A DNA stretch of 64,000 nt from NCBI GenBank assembly GCA_003138355.1, contig PLFX01000052.1:1-64000 (forward strand), written 5' to 3'. The notes beneath the pieces are model-generated. The model was not told where the DNA came from. It worked only from the letters and a program-made list of their open reading frames with translations, and made no database searches. The DNA comes from Solirubrobacterales bacterium. Lineage in GTDB: Bacteria; Actinomycetota; Thermoleophilia; Solirubrobacterales; Solirubrobacteraceae. Within the stretch, counting starts at the first letter, position 1; each line of letters starts with the position of its first letter. A program made the position numbers and the translations under genes. Positions 56,194 to 64,000 of this stretch are shown here, in pieces.

Positions 56194-57542
56194 GGCACCG
56201 GTCCGTACAGTGGCGATGTCTGGTGGATGACCCAGATCGTCTGGATCACGAGCGTCGCGGTCAGCAGCCGCCTGTCGCGCGTGATCACGGCAAGCGGCAG
56301 TGGCCAGACCGTGTACCAGGGCATCAACCACGTCGTGGTCACGGCGATCGCGAGCATCGCCCAGCCGGACGCCGCGATCCAGTCGTACCCGCGCCAGGTC
56401 CGCCACAGGAGGTAGGCCAGCGCGAGGACGAGCGCGATCGTCAACAGCGTGTGGTCGATCGGGTAGACGCCGGGCTTGCCGAGCAGATGCGAGAGTTGGC
56501 TGGCGAAGCTGTAGGAGGAGACGAGCGCGCCCTCGCGCCGCAGGCCTTCGAAGATGTTGACCGCCGAGCTTCCCCACAGCGCATACCCCACCGCGAGCCC
56601 GGTGGCGAGTGCTGCGACGGCGCCGATAATCGGCGCGAGGCGCCGCTTGGAGGCGATGAGGAACGGCAGCATCACGCCGAGCGTCGCCTTGACCAGCGCT
56701 CCGGCGACAATCGTCGCGGCGCCGCCCGCTTCGCGTCCGGCGCTCGCCGGGCTGCTCACCAGCAGCGCGACGCCGGCCAGCATGAACGCCATCATCAGCA
56801 GGTCGTTGTGCGATCCGCCGAGCGTGTAGAGCGTGTAGAGGGGGTTCGCGCCGACGACGATGATCGCGAGCACGGGGTCGAATCCGCGGACGCGCGCGCA
56901 GCGCCATGTCAGCCAGAGCACGGCGGCACTCTCGATCAGACCCTCGAGCTTGAGGATCCAGATCCCCCCGTCGAGGCTGACGAGCCCCGCCGGCAGCGTC
57001 ACGAGTGTGAACACCACTCCGTAGGGACTGGGCCATCGAACCCAGTCGGGGCTCACGAAGTGGTAGCCGGCGAAGGTCGGCAGCGCCGCGGGCCCATGGA
57101 TGTACGGGTTGATCCCGTTGACCGCCTCGTGTGCGTAGGCGACGTTCGTGAAGAGGTCGGTTGCGAGCAGCACCGGGCCGGCGAACAGGATCAGCTGCAA
57201 CGCGGCAACGAACGCGACCGCCCAGCGCGCGGGTAGGAGCCCGGGCCGCCTGTGCGCGAGCGCTGCAAGCGCCCCGTAGGCGGCGAAGCTGATCAGCAAA
57301 GTCGGCAGGAACTGGTCGTAGCCGAGGCGGGTCCCGATCCCGGCGAGCCAGCTGTCGAAGGCCGGCTGCGCGGGAACCATCGGCGAGAAGCCCTCGGCGG
57401 CGTCGAGCACCACCTCCGCGGCGCCAGCGACCAGAACGAGGGCGAGCAGCGCGGCCAGGCCGGCGGCCAGGCGCTCTGACCCGAGCCGCTCGAGCGAGCC
57501 GTGCTCGGTTTCGACGTCGGCGCTTGCGGTGGCGGAGCTCAC
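56190..57542 (-). CDS. Polyprenol-phosphate-sugar glycosyltransferase, GT-C type
   Basis: 450 residues with about ten or more membrane segments. The first outer loop has LLATDLFTNVAYAHEAVNGINPYIHGP, with an Asp in the place of the GT-C catalytic acid, as in DUF2029/mannosyltransferase-like proteins; also FVSPDWVRWPSPYGVVF and LGGSHNDLLMMAFML. It probably moves a sugar from a lipid carrier to an outer glycan or protein. GTG start overlaps the GNAT stop (GTGA). Confidence 0.83.
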   Translation of the reverse strand: MSSATASADVETEHGSLERLGSERLAAGLAALLALVLVAGAAEVVLDAAEGFSPMVPAQPAFDSWLAGIGTRLGYDQFLPTLLISFAAYGALAALAHRRPGLLPARWAVAFVAALQLILFAGPVLLATDLFTNVAYAHEAVNGINPYIHGPAALPTFAGYHFVSPDWVRWPSPYGVVFTLVTLPAGLVSLDGGIWILKLEGLIESAAVLWLTWRCARVRGFDPVLAIIVVGANPLYTLYTLGGSHNDLLMMAFMLAGVALLVSSPASAGREAGGAATIVAGALVKATLGVMLPFLIASKRRLAPIIGAVAALATGLAVGYALWGSSAVNIFEGLRREGALVSSYSFASQLSHLLGKPGVYPIDHTLLTIALVLALAYLLWRTWRGYDWIAASGWAMLAIAVTTTWLMPWYTVWPLPLAVITRDRRLLTATLVIQTIWVIHQTSPLYGPVP

Positions 57543-58048
57543 GTTGCGACCTGGGCTACGGCCAGCCCGAGTATGACGATGTCGGCCGCCACGCCATCCA
57601 GGCGCGTGACACCCGGAAGCAACCCCCAGCGCGCGAAGCCGGCCCGTTCGAACAGCGCGACACTCGCTTCGTTGTGGCCGAACACCACGGCAACGAGCCG
57701 CTCGAGCCCGAGTGAGGGGGCTCGATCGATGGCGTGGGCGAGCAGCGTTCGCGCGTAGCCCTTGCGCCGCTGCGCGAGATCGACGTAGACGCTGACCTCG
57801 GCAGTGACGGAGTACGCGGCGCGCTCCTTGTAGTTCTCGAGGCTCAACCACGCAACCACCCGACCGCCTTCGTCGAGCACCCAGCAAGGCCGCCGCTTGG
57901 GGTCGTGGCGCGCGAGCCAGGAACGACGCGAGACCACGCTGACCGGCTCGAGGTCCGCGGTCGACTGGCGCGTGGGGATCGTCGCGTTGTAGATCGCGAC
58001 GATCGCCGGCAGGTCGGCGGTGCTGGCGAGACGGATCTTCGCGCTCAA
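57539..58048 (-). CDS. GNAT N-acetyltransferase
   Basis: 169 residues, close to the phosphinothricin/methionine-sulfoximine acetyltransferase group: IRLASTADLPAIVAIYNATI, the acetyl-CoA loop QRRKGYARTLLAHAI, and VFGHNEASVALFERAGFARWG. TTG start at 58048. Substrate unknown. Confidence 0.88.
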   Translation of the reverse strand: MSAKIRLASTADLPAIVAIYNATIPTRQSTADLEPVSVVSRRSWLARHDPKRRPCWVLDEGGRVVAWLSLENYKERAAYSVTAEVSVYVDLAQRRKGYARTLLAHAIDRAPSLGLERLVAVVFGHNEASVALFERAGFARWGLLPGVTRLDGVAADIVILGLAVAQVAT

Positions 58049-58110
58049 GGTCGTACAAGTTACGTTCCGCGGCGCCGCCGCCGCCGCGTGACGCCTCGTA
58101 GGATGAGCGC

Positions 58111-59412
58111 ATGGACACCACCGGCACCGACTCGGTCGAGCTGCTCCAGCGTCTGATCCGCTTCAACACGGTCAACCCGCCCGGCGACGAGCGCCCGGCG
58201 CAGGAGCTGCTGGCCGGCGTGCTGAGCAGCGCCGGCTTCGATTGCGAGCTGCTCGGGCGCACGCCCGAGCGTCCGAACCTCGTTGCCCGCCTCGACGGCG
58301 ACGCTGAAGGCCCAACGCTGTGCCTGCTCTCACACGTCGACACCGTGCTCGCGACAGCGAGCGAGTGGACGCATGACCCTTGGTCGGGCGCGCTTGCCGA
58401 CGGCTTTGTATGGGGGCGTGGCGCGCTCGACATGAAAAGCCAGACGGCGGCCGAGGTCGCGGCGACATGCAGCCTTGCTCGCGGCGGTTGGCGCCCGGCG
58501 CACGGCACGCTCCTCGTGGTCGTTCTCGTCGACGAGGAGACCGGCGGCGCCGAGGGCGCGCAGTGGTTGACCCGGACATACCCCGACAAGGTGCGCTGCG
58601 ACTACCTCGTCAACGAGGGCGGTGGGGGCATCATCGACTACGGCGAGCGCCGCCTCGTCTGCCTCGGCTGTGGCGAGAAGGGGATCTTTCGCTTCGCCCT
58701 GCACACCGACGGCGTTGCGGCCCACGCGTCGATGCCGCGCCTCGGCGACAACGCCCTCATCAAGCTCGCGCCGCTGTTGATGAAGCTAGCCGCCCGCCAG
58801 CCGTCCTATGCGCTCACCGACCACCCGCGTGCCTTCCTCGAGGCCGTCGGCGCCCTCGCGGACGGTGACGCGGCGGCGGCGATCGCGCGCGTGGGCGCGA
58901 TCGACCCGCGGCTCGTCGCGATCGTCGAACCGATGCTCGGCGTCTCGTTCGCGCCGACGAAGGCATTCGGCTCGGACAAGATCAACGTGATTCCCTCGCA
59001 CGCCCGTCTCCAGGTCGACTGCCGCGTCCCGCCCGGAATGGGCCGCACCGAGGTGCTCGCGGCGATCGACGAGGTGCTCGGCCAGGACGGGTATCGCCTG
59101 GAGTGGACAGAGGAGGTGGCAGGCAGCGGTACTCCATTCGACGCGGAGCTCGCGAAATGGATCCGTGGCTGGGTGGCTGAGCACGATCCGCCAGCAACCG
59201 TCGTGCCCACGATCCTGCCCGGTTTCACCGACTCGACGACGTTCCGCGCCGCGTTCCCCGACTGCCAGGCGTACGGCTTCTTCCCGCACCGCGTCCGCAC
59301 GCAGTTCGAGACCGACCCGCTTGTGCACAGCGCCGACGAGCGGATCGACGTGCGCGATCTCGACTACGCCACGAGCTTCTTCGCGGACCTCGCGCGCGGC
59401 CTGCTCGGCTAG
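58111..59412 (+). CDS. M20 family metallopeptidase
   Basis: 433 residues. Dizinc amidohydrolase/peptidase. Metal and active-site residues: LLSHVDTVLA (His, Asp), GRGALDMKSQ (bridging Asp), VLVDEETGGAEGA (Glu base and ligand), and a late His in PHRVRTQFETDPLVHSAD. Substrate class (dipeptides, acyl-amino acids, carbamoyl compounds) is not decided by sequence. TAGGAT at 58099-58104 lies 6 nt before the ATG, so probably leaderless. Confidence 0.92.
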   Translation: MDTTGTDSVELLQRLIRFNTVNPPGDERPAQELLAGVLSSAGFDCELLGRTPERPNLVARLDGDAEGPTLCLLSHVDTVLATASEWTHDPWSGALADGFVWGRGALDMKSQTAAEVAATCSLARGGWRPAHGTLLVVVLVDEETGGAEGAQWLTRTYPDKVRCDYLVNEGGGGIIDYGERRLVCLGCGEKGIFRFALHTDGVAAHASMPRLGDNALIKLAPLLMKLAARQPSYALTDHPRAFLEAVGALADGDAAAAIARVGAIDPRLVAIVEPMLGVSFAPTKAFGSDKINVIPSHARLQVDCRVPPGMGRTEVLAAIDEVLGQDGYRLEWTEEVAGSGTPFDAELAKWIRGWVAEHDPPATVVPTILPGFTDSTTFRAAFPDCQAYGFFPHRVRTQFETDPLVHSADERIDVRDLDYATSFFADLARGLLG

Positions 59413-59432
59413 CCGGCAATAGACTTGGAACG

Positions 59433-59840
59433 ATGTTCGAGCGGATCGACCACGTCGGTATCGCGGTGAGCGAGCTCGACCCGGCGCTTGACCTCTACAG
59501 CTCCCGGTTCGACTGCGAAGTCGTGCACCGCGAGGTGCTTGAGCACCAGTCCGTCGAGGCGGCGGTCCTCGCCGCCGGCGAGGACCGCCTCGAGCTCCTC
59601 GCGCCGCTCGCGGCCGGCACCGCCCTGACGCGCTTTCTCGACCGCCGCGGGCCGTCCGTACACCACGTGGCCTACGCGGTCGCCGACATCGATGCGGCGA
59701 TCGCCGTGCTGCGCGAGCGGGGGGTCGAGATGATCGACGACGTCGCACGACCGGGGATCGATGGCTCACGCGTCGCCTTCGTCCATCCCAAGAGCTCGCT
59801 CGGCGTTCTTACCGAGCTGGTCGAGCACCCGGAGCGATGA
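59433..59840 (+). CDS. mce: Methylmalonyl-CoA epimerase
   Basis: 135 residues. A VOC enzyme that interconverts the methylmalonyl-CoA epimers in propionate metabolism. Start FERIDHVGIAVSELDPALDLY, then EDRLELLAPL, GPSVHHVAYAVADID and FVHPKSSLGVLTELVEH give the metal ligands. TAGACT at 59420-59425 lies 7 nt before the ATG. No mutase gene is nearby. Confidence 0.92.
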   Translation: MFERIDHVGIAVSELDPALDLYSSRFDCEVVHREVLEHQSVEAAVLAAGEDRLELLAPLAAGTALTRFLDRRGPSVHHVAYAVADIDAAIAVLRERGVEMIDDVARPGIDGSRVAFVHPKSSLGVLTELVEHPER

Positions 59841-60055
59841 CTCGCTTCGAGCGCGTCTCCGTCGGCTTCGCGGGCGGTCAGGTCCTCTCGGCGCGCGTGG
59901 CGCCGGCTGAGCTCGACGCGCTGCGCAAGGCACTCGGCGGCGGCGGGCGCTGGCACGTGCTCGTCTGCGAGGACGGCATCGTCCAGCTCGACCTCGCACA
60001 GGTCGCCTACATCCGTGTCGACTCGGATGAGCCCCGCGTCGGCTTCGGCGCCTGA
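59837..60055 (+). CDS. Small conserved-looking protein, unknown
   Basis: 72 residues: MTRFERVSVGFAGGQVLSAR at the start, then VAPAELDALRKALGGGGRWHVLVCEDGIV, ending in QLDLAQVAYIRVDSDEPRVG. Alternating strands and one helix, no membrane segment. ATGA overlap with mce supports translation. Family not recognised. Confidence 0.75.
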   Translation: MTRFERVSVGFAGGQVLSARVAPAELDALRKALGGGGRWHVLVCEDGIVQLDLAQVAYIRVDSDEPRVGFGA

Positions 60056-60614
60056 CCCGCTTGGCGACGCGACCGGCAAGCGTGCCGGGCGGTCGCTGAC
60101 GGGGGAGCTCGAGCGGCTCGACCTCGGGCTGCTGCGCGCGGCTCGCGGCCTCGCCGATCAGCCCGCCCGCGACAGGGCGGTAGCGACCTTCTCCGGGCTC
60201 GGTCAGTACGCCGCGATCTGGCTCGCCCTCGGCGGCGCGGCGAGCGTGCTGGCGCCAACGGAGCGACGTCGGCGCTGGCGCGCGGCCACGGCGACGGTTG
60301 CCGGCGGCTACGTGCTGAACACGGCAATCAAGTTCGCCGTGCGCCGGCGTCGCCCCGAGCTGGCCGACCTGCCGCCGCTGACGCGCACGCCGACGCGACT
60401 GAGCTTCCCGAGCGCGCATGCCACCACCGGCTTTGCTGCCGCGACCGCTTTCGCGCGCGCCGGGGCGCCGCCCGCACCGCTCTACGCGCTCGCGACGGCG
60501 CTCGCCGTCACGCGCCTCTATCTCGGCGTCCACTATCCCTCGGACGTCCTCGCAGGTGTGGTGCTCGGCACGGCGCTCGGCGCACTCGCGCCGCTTGGGT
60601 CCGGGCCCTCGTGA
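60027..60614 (+). CDS. PAP2 family phosphatase
   Basis: 195 residues, several membrane helices. Acid phosphatase motifs: KFAVRRRRPE (KxxxxxxRP), SFPSAHATTGF (PSGH-like) and TRLYLGVHYPSDVLAG (SRxxxxxHxxxD-like). Probably a lipid phosphatase such as for undecaprenyl or phosphatidyl diphosphates. The ATG 60027 is preferred; a GTG at 60015 is in frame. It overlaps the 72-residue gene by 29 bp. Confidence 0.9.
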   Translation: MSPASASAPDPLGDATGKRAGRSLTGELERLDLGLLRAARGLADQPARDRAVATFSGLGQYAAIWLALGGAASVLAPTERRRRWRAATATVAGGYVLNTAIKFAVRRRRPELADLPPLTRTPTRLSFPSAHATTGFAAATAFARAGAPPAPLYALATALAVTRLYLGVHYPSDVLAGVVLGTALGALAPLGSGPS

Positions 60615-61690
60615 AGGTCGGCATCGTCGGCCTGCCGAACGCGGGCAAGTCCACGCTCTTCAACGCGCTGACGCAGGCCGGCGCCGAGGCCGCGAACTAC
60701 CCGTTCACGACGATCGAGCCGAATGTCGCGATCGTCCCGATCCGTGACGATCGCCTCGAGCAGGTTGCGGCGATCGTCGGCGCAAGCGAGCTCGTGTTCG
60801 ACACGATTTCCTTCCAGGACATCGCCGGGCTGGTCGCGGGCGCGCATCGCGGCGAGGGGCTTGGCAACCGCTTCCTCGGCCACATTCGCGAGACCGACGC
60901 GATCCTCCATGTCGTCCGCGCGCACAGCGATGAGCGCGTCGTCCACCCCGAGGGGCGCGTCGATCCGTTACACGACATCGAGACGATCGAGACGGAGCTC
61001 ATCCTCGCCGATCTGGAGCAGGCTGAGCGCCGGCTCGATCGCGTGGTGCGCACCGCGCGGGGCGGTGAGCGCCAGGCGATCGCCGAACAGGCCTGGCTCG
61101 AGCAGCTGATCGCGGCGCTCCAAGCGGGGAAGCCCGCCCGCAGCGTTCCCGTTCCGCCCGAGGCCGGCGACGCGCTGCGCTCTCTCGGGCCGATCACCGC
61201 GAAGCCGACGCTGTTCGTCGCGAACGTCGACGAGGACGTCGCCGAGGTGCCCGCCGCCGTCGCCGCGCACGCCGCCGCAAGCGCCGCCGCCGCGGTGGCG
61301 ATCTCGGCGCGCGTCGAGTCCGAGCTGGGCGAGCTCGAGCCCGAGGATGCCGCCGCCCTGCGGGCCGAGCTCGGCGTCGCCGAATCGGGTCTGGAGCGCG
61401 TCACGCGGGCAGCGTTCGAGCTGCTCGACCAGATCGCCTTCTTCACCGCAGGCGAGGCCAAGCCCGCCCAGTCATGGCATCTGCGCCGCGGTCTCACGGC
61501 CTGGCACGCGGCCGGCGAGATCCACTCCGACATCCAGCGCGGCTTCGTCCGCGCCGAAGTCGTCGACTGGCGCGAGCTCGTCGACGGCGGCGGCTACGCG
61601 GGCGCACGCGAGCGCGGCGTGCTGCGGCTCGAGGGCCGCGACTACCCGATGCGCGACGGCGACGTGCTGACCGTCAAGTTCACCCCCTGA
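60611..61690 (+). CDS. ychF: Ribosome-associated ATPase YchF (OLA1)
   Basis: 359 residues. GTPase-fold protein that prefers ATP. G1 is GLPNAGKSTLFNAL, then PFTTIEPNVAIV and VFDTISFQDIAGLVAGAHRGEGLGN; the C-terminal TGS-like domain has FTAGEAKPAQSWHLRRGLTAWHAAGEIHSDIQRGFVRAEV (read in parts). GTGA overlap with the PAP2 gene. Confidence 0.96.
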   Translation: MKVGIVGLPNAGKSTLFNALTQAGAEAANYPFTTIEPNVAIVPIRDDRLEQVAAIVGASELVFDTISFQDIAGLVAGAHRGEGLGNRFLGHIRETDAILHVVRAHSDERVVHPEGRVDPLHDIETIETELILADLEQAERRLDRVVRTARGGERQAIAEQAWLEQLIAALQAGKPARSVPVPPEAGDALRSLGPITAKPTLFVANVDEDVAEVPAAVAAHAAASAAAAVAISARVESELGELEPEDAAALRAELGVAESGLERVTRAAFELLDQIAFFTAGEAKPAQSWHLRRGLTAWHAAGEIHSDIQRGFVRAEVVDWRELVDGGGYAGARERGVLRLEGRDYPMRDGDVLTVKFTP

Positions 61691-61728
61691 CCCGCGCTCG
61701 CATGCGGTTCAGCTGCTAGGACTCATGC

Positions 61729-63207
61729 ATGGCAGCGAAGCGGCCCGACCTCCGCACAACCCCCTACCTCGATGCGATCAGCGAATACGCGGCGCGCGAT
61801 CCGGCGCGCCTGCACGTCCCGGGACACAAGGGCGGGCCGGGAGCCGACGGCGAGCTGGCCCGCGTCATCGGCGTCGATGCGCTGCGCCACGACATTCCAG
61901 CCCTGACCTGGGGGATCGACGTCGGACCGCTGCCGACTGCCTTCGAGCAGGCGCAAGTGCTCGCGGCGCAGGCGTGGGGCGCGCGCCGGACGTGGTTTCT
62001 CGTCAACGGCGCGTCCCAGGGGAACGTGACCGCGGCGATGACGCTCGCGCACCGCGGCGCCGAGGTCGTGGTCCAGCGCAACGCGCACTCGAGCACGATC
62101 GACGGGCTGATCCTCTCCGGGCTGCGGCCGACGTTCGTCGCGCCCGAGCTCGACGCTGAGCTTGGCATCGCCCACTGCCTGACCATCGAGACGCTCGACC
62201 TTGCGCTCGCTGCAACGCCTGGCGCGGCCGGCGCCTGGATCGTCAGCCCGACGTACTTCGGCGCCGCCGCGGACGTCCGGTCGCTCGCCGAGGTTGCCCA
62301 CTCGCACGGAGTCCCGCTGATCGTCGATGAAGCATGGGGCGCGCACCTGGCATTTCACGCGGCGCTGCCCGAGGATGCGCTCGCGGCGGGCGCCGATCTC
62401 GTCATCTCGAGCACCCACAAGCTCGTCGGGAGCCTCACCCAGTCGGCGATGCTGCATCTCGGGACGGCGAGCCTCCTCGACGCAGAGATCGTCGACCGTT
62501 GCGTAACGCTGACCGAATCGACGAGTCCGAACTCGCTGTTCTTCGCATCGCTGGACGCCGCGCGGCGCCTCGCAGTCACGCGGGGGAGCGAGCTGATCGA
62601 GGAGACGTTGCGCGCACTCGTCGGCGCCCGGGCGCAGATCCGGCAGATCCCGGGTCTCGACGTGCTCGACGAGCGGTTCGTCGGCCGCGCCGGAGTCGTC
62701 GCGTACGACCCGCTGCGACTGGCCGTCGACGTGCGCGGCCTGAATGCCGACGGCTACGAAGTCGCACGGCTGCTGCGTGAGCGCTCCGACATCAACCTCG
62801 AGCTGGCCGGCCAGAACGTGATCGTCGGGGTCTTCGGGATCGCGGGCCCGGCGGCGCCGCTCGCCGAGCGCTTTGTCCTTTCGCTGCGCGACGCCGCAGC
62901 CGAGATCGGCCCTGCGACCGAGCATGCCGCCGAGCGCTTCGCGCCCCCGCCGCCGTGGGGGGAGCTCGTCCTCACGCCTCGCGAGGCCTTCCTCGGTCCG
63001 CAGGAGGTCGTTCCTTCGGGGCGGGCCGCCGGACGCGTCGCCGCCGAATCGCTCGCCGCCTACCCACCGGGGATCCCGAACGTGCTCCCCGGAGAGCGCC
63101 TCACGGCGGAGACGCTCGCCTACATCGCCCGCACGCTCGAGCTCGGCGGCAGCGTCCGCGGCGCGAGTGACCGGCGGCTGCGAACGATCCGCGTCGCGGT
63201 TCGCTAG
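61729..63207 (+). CDS. Orn/Lys/Arg decarboxylase family protein
   Basis: 492 residues. PLP enzyme of the group I fold: LHVPGHKGGPGADGELA, WFLVNGASQGNVTAAMT, VPLIVDEAWGAHLAFH and the PLP lysine in ISSTHKLVGSLTQSAM. The C-terminal domain matches the family (APPPPWGELVLTPREAF, YPPGIPNVLPGE). It is the short, non-Gram-negative form. Likely makes a polyamine or cadaverine; the amino acid used is not decided. Confidence 0.93.
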   Translation: MAAKRPDLRTTPYLDAISEYAARDPARLHVPGHKGGPGADGELARVIGVDALRHDIPALTWGIDVGPLPTAFEQAQVLAAQAWGARRTWFLVNGASQGNVTAAMTLAHRGAEVVVQRNAHSSTIDGLILSGLRPTFVAPELDAELGIAHCLTIETLDLALAATPGAAGAWIVSPTYFGAAADVRSLAEVAHSHGVPLIVDEAWGAHLAFHAALPEDALAAGADLVISSTHKLVGSLTQSAMLHLGTASLLDAEIVDRCVTLTESTSPNSLFFASLDAARRLAVTRGSELIEETLRALVGARAQIRQIPGLDVLDERFVGRAGVVAYDPLRLAVDVRGLNADGYEVARLLRERSDINLELAGQNVIVGVFGIAGPAAPLAERFVLSLRDAAAEIGPATEHAAERFAPPPPWGELVLTPREAFLGPQEVVPSGRAAGRVAAESLAAYPPGIPNVLPGERLTAETLAYIARTLELGGSVRGASDRRLRTIRVAVR

Positions 63208-64000
63208 TTCGACTCGAGGCGCTTGGCGAGGGCAGTCATCCCGAGCTCGCGCGCCGCTGCCGCGCCCGCGGGACGGTCCGTGGGCGCGTCAGGCGGACGC
63301 TCGAGGGCGACGTCCTGGAGCGTGGCGATCTCGCGGAAGGCGCGCAGCTCGCCGGCCTGGGCGCGCAGGGCGAGGCTCAGCCGCGGAGCAAGTCGTCCCG
63401 CGGCCGCTGCGCTGAGCACGCCGTCGAGGTCGCGATGCTCGCGCAGCAGCGCCGCCGCGGTCTTGGCACCGATCCCCTTCGCGCCGGGTAGACCGTCGCT
63501 CGGGTCGCCGCGAAGGGCGATCAAGTCGGGCACCTGCGACGGGTCGATTCCGTAGCGCTCGCGCACCTCGCGGGGCCCGAGCGTTGCGGGCGCGCCGCCG
63601 GGACGGAACGCAACGACCGAAGTTCGCTCGTCGACCGCCTGGTACAGGTCCCGATCCGCGGTCGCGATCAGCGTGCGCCCGCCTGCCCCGGCCTCGAGCC
63701 GCGCGTAGGACCACAGCAGGTCGTCGGCCTCGAGCTCGTCGTGTACCGCGACCGTCCAGCCGAAAGCGGCGAGGAGCGCGTCTGCGCGCGTCCACTGCGC
63801 CCGCAGCTCGTCGGGCATCGGCTCGCGCTGCGCGTGGTAGCCGGCGTACAGCTCGCGCCGGTAGACCGCGTCCTCCGCGCCAAGGCAGCAGGCGACCGCG
63901 CGCGGGGCGAACGCGTCGACGAGCGCGAGCGTCGTGTTGACGGTGCCGAGGAGTGCACCGACCGGCATTCCATCGCGGCCTTTGACTGAGCGCGGGATCG
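63204..64000 (-). CDS. 5'-3' exonuclease (Pol I exo-domain/FEN-like), 5' end beyond window
   Basis: At least 265 residues; the frame is open to the window edge (IPRSVKGRDGMPVGALLGTV...), and PRSVKGRDGMPVGAL matches the early part of the Pol I 5' nuclease, so the start lies past 64000. Metal-binding acids: ELEADDLL and TADRDLYQAV, then the helix-hairpin-helix SDGLPGAKGIGAKTAAALL. It ends after the nuclease domain, so it is a stand-alone exonuclease that could remove primers. Its stop overlaps the decarboxylase stop (CTAG). Confidence 0.92.
   Translation of the reverse strand, partial: IPRSVKGRDGMPVGALLGTVNTTLALVDAFAPRAVACCLGAEDAVYRRELYAGYHAQREPMPDELRAQWTRADALLAAFGWTVAVHDELEADDLLWSYARLEAGAGGRTLIATADRDLYQAVDERTSVVAFRPGGAPATLGPREVRERYGIDPSQVPDLIALRGDPSDGLPGAKGIGAKTAAALLREHRDLDGVLSAAAAGRLAPRLSLALRAQAGELRAFREIATLQDVALERPPDAPTDRPAGAAAARELGMTALAKRLESN

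Overview
The window is a high-GC bacterial chromosome segment centred on the replication origin. It fits an actinobacterium, and the class Thermoleophilia is my best guess. This rests on the order rpmH-rnpA-yidD-yidC-jag-rsmG-parA-parB facing away from dnaA-dnaN-recF-DUF721-gyrB-gyrA, the FhaA/FhaB/PP2C/PBP/PASTA-kinase operon, DsbA-like proteins with a VKOR, and many genes that lack a Shine-Dalgarno but carry a -10-like hexamer 6-9 nt before the start. The lineage is inferred from gene content, not from a marker comparison.

Layout. 1-2.5 kb: a VOC protein, an intact IS256-family element with its target duplication, and tRNA-Ile(GAU). 2.5-7.5 kb (minus strand): parB, parA, rsmG, a small LAGLIDADG-like gene, jag/khpB, yidC, yidD, rnpA, rpmH, mostly with 1-8 bp overlaps. 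7.8-16.9 kb (plus strand): dnaA, a compact oriC candidate, dnaN, recF, a DUF721 gene, a long-form gyrB, and gyrA. 16.9-17.2 kb: a probable structured RNA carrying a 14-codon reading frame. 17.3-20.5 kb (minus): HNH nuclease, pheA, DUF4446, an unknown membrane protein. 20.6-29.4 kb (plus): membrane kinase, FhaA, FhaB, PP2C phosphatase, class B PBP, PASTA kinase, Ddl, forming a cell-wall signalling operon without the usual rodA. 29.4-33.3 kb (minus): a third kinase, purM, uppP, a DedA protein. 33.3-47.7 kb: a surface-polysaccharide region (DUF354, polysaccharide epimerase/dehydratase, FHA-LytR_C protein, O-antigen ligase-like polymerase, flippase, three glycosyltransferases, a lipid-linked sugar transferase) interleaved with two DsbA-like proteins and a VKOR. 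47.8-64 kb: orphan DNA methyltransferase, MFS transporter, AspH-type hydroxylase, secreted glycoside hydrolase, siroheme synthase domain, an aldehyde dehydrogenase homologue without catalytic residues, rarA operon, M20 peptidase, methylmalonyl-CoA epimerase, PAP2 phosphatase, ychF, Orn/Lys/Arg decarboxylase, and a 5'-3' exonuclease cut by the window end.

Working picture. Transcription runs away from the origin on both sides. ParA/ParB, DnaA and gyrase handle replication and segregation. Three Ser/Thr kinases, one phosphatase and three FHA proteins form a phosphosignalling set placed next to Ddl, UppP, a PBP and the polysaccharide genes, so envelope growth is the likely target. The most unusual items are the structured RNA with its mini-ORF after gyrA, the LAGLIDADG-like gene with a split parS-like palindrome at its promoter, the aldehyde dehydrogenase pseudoenzyme, the long GyrB, and the missing rodA.
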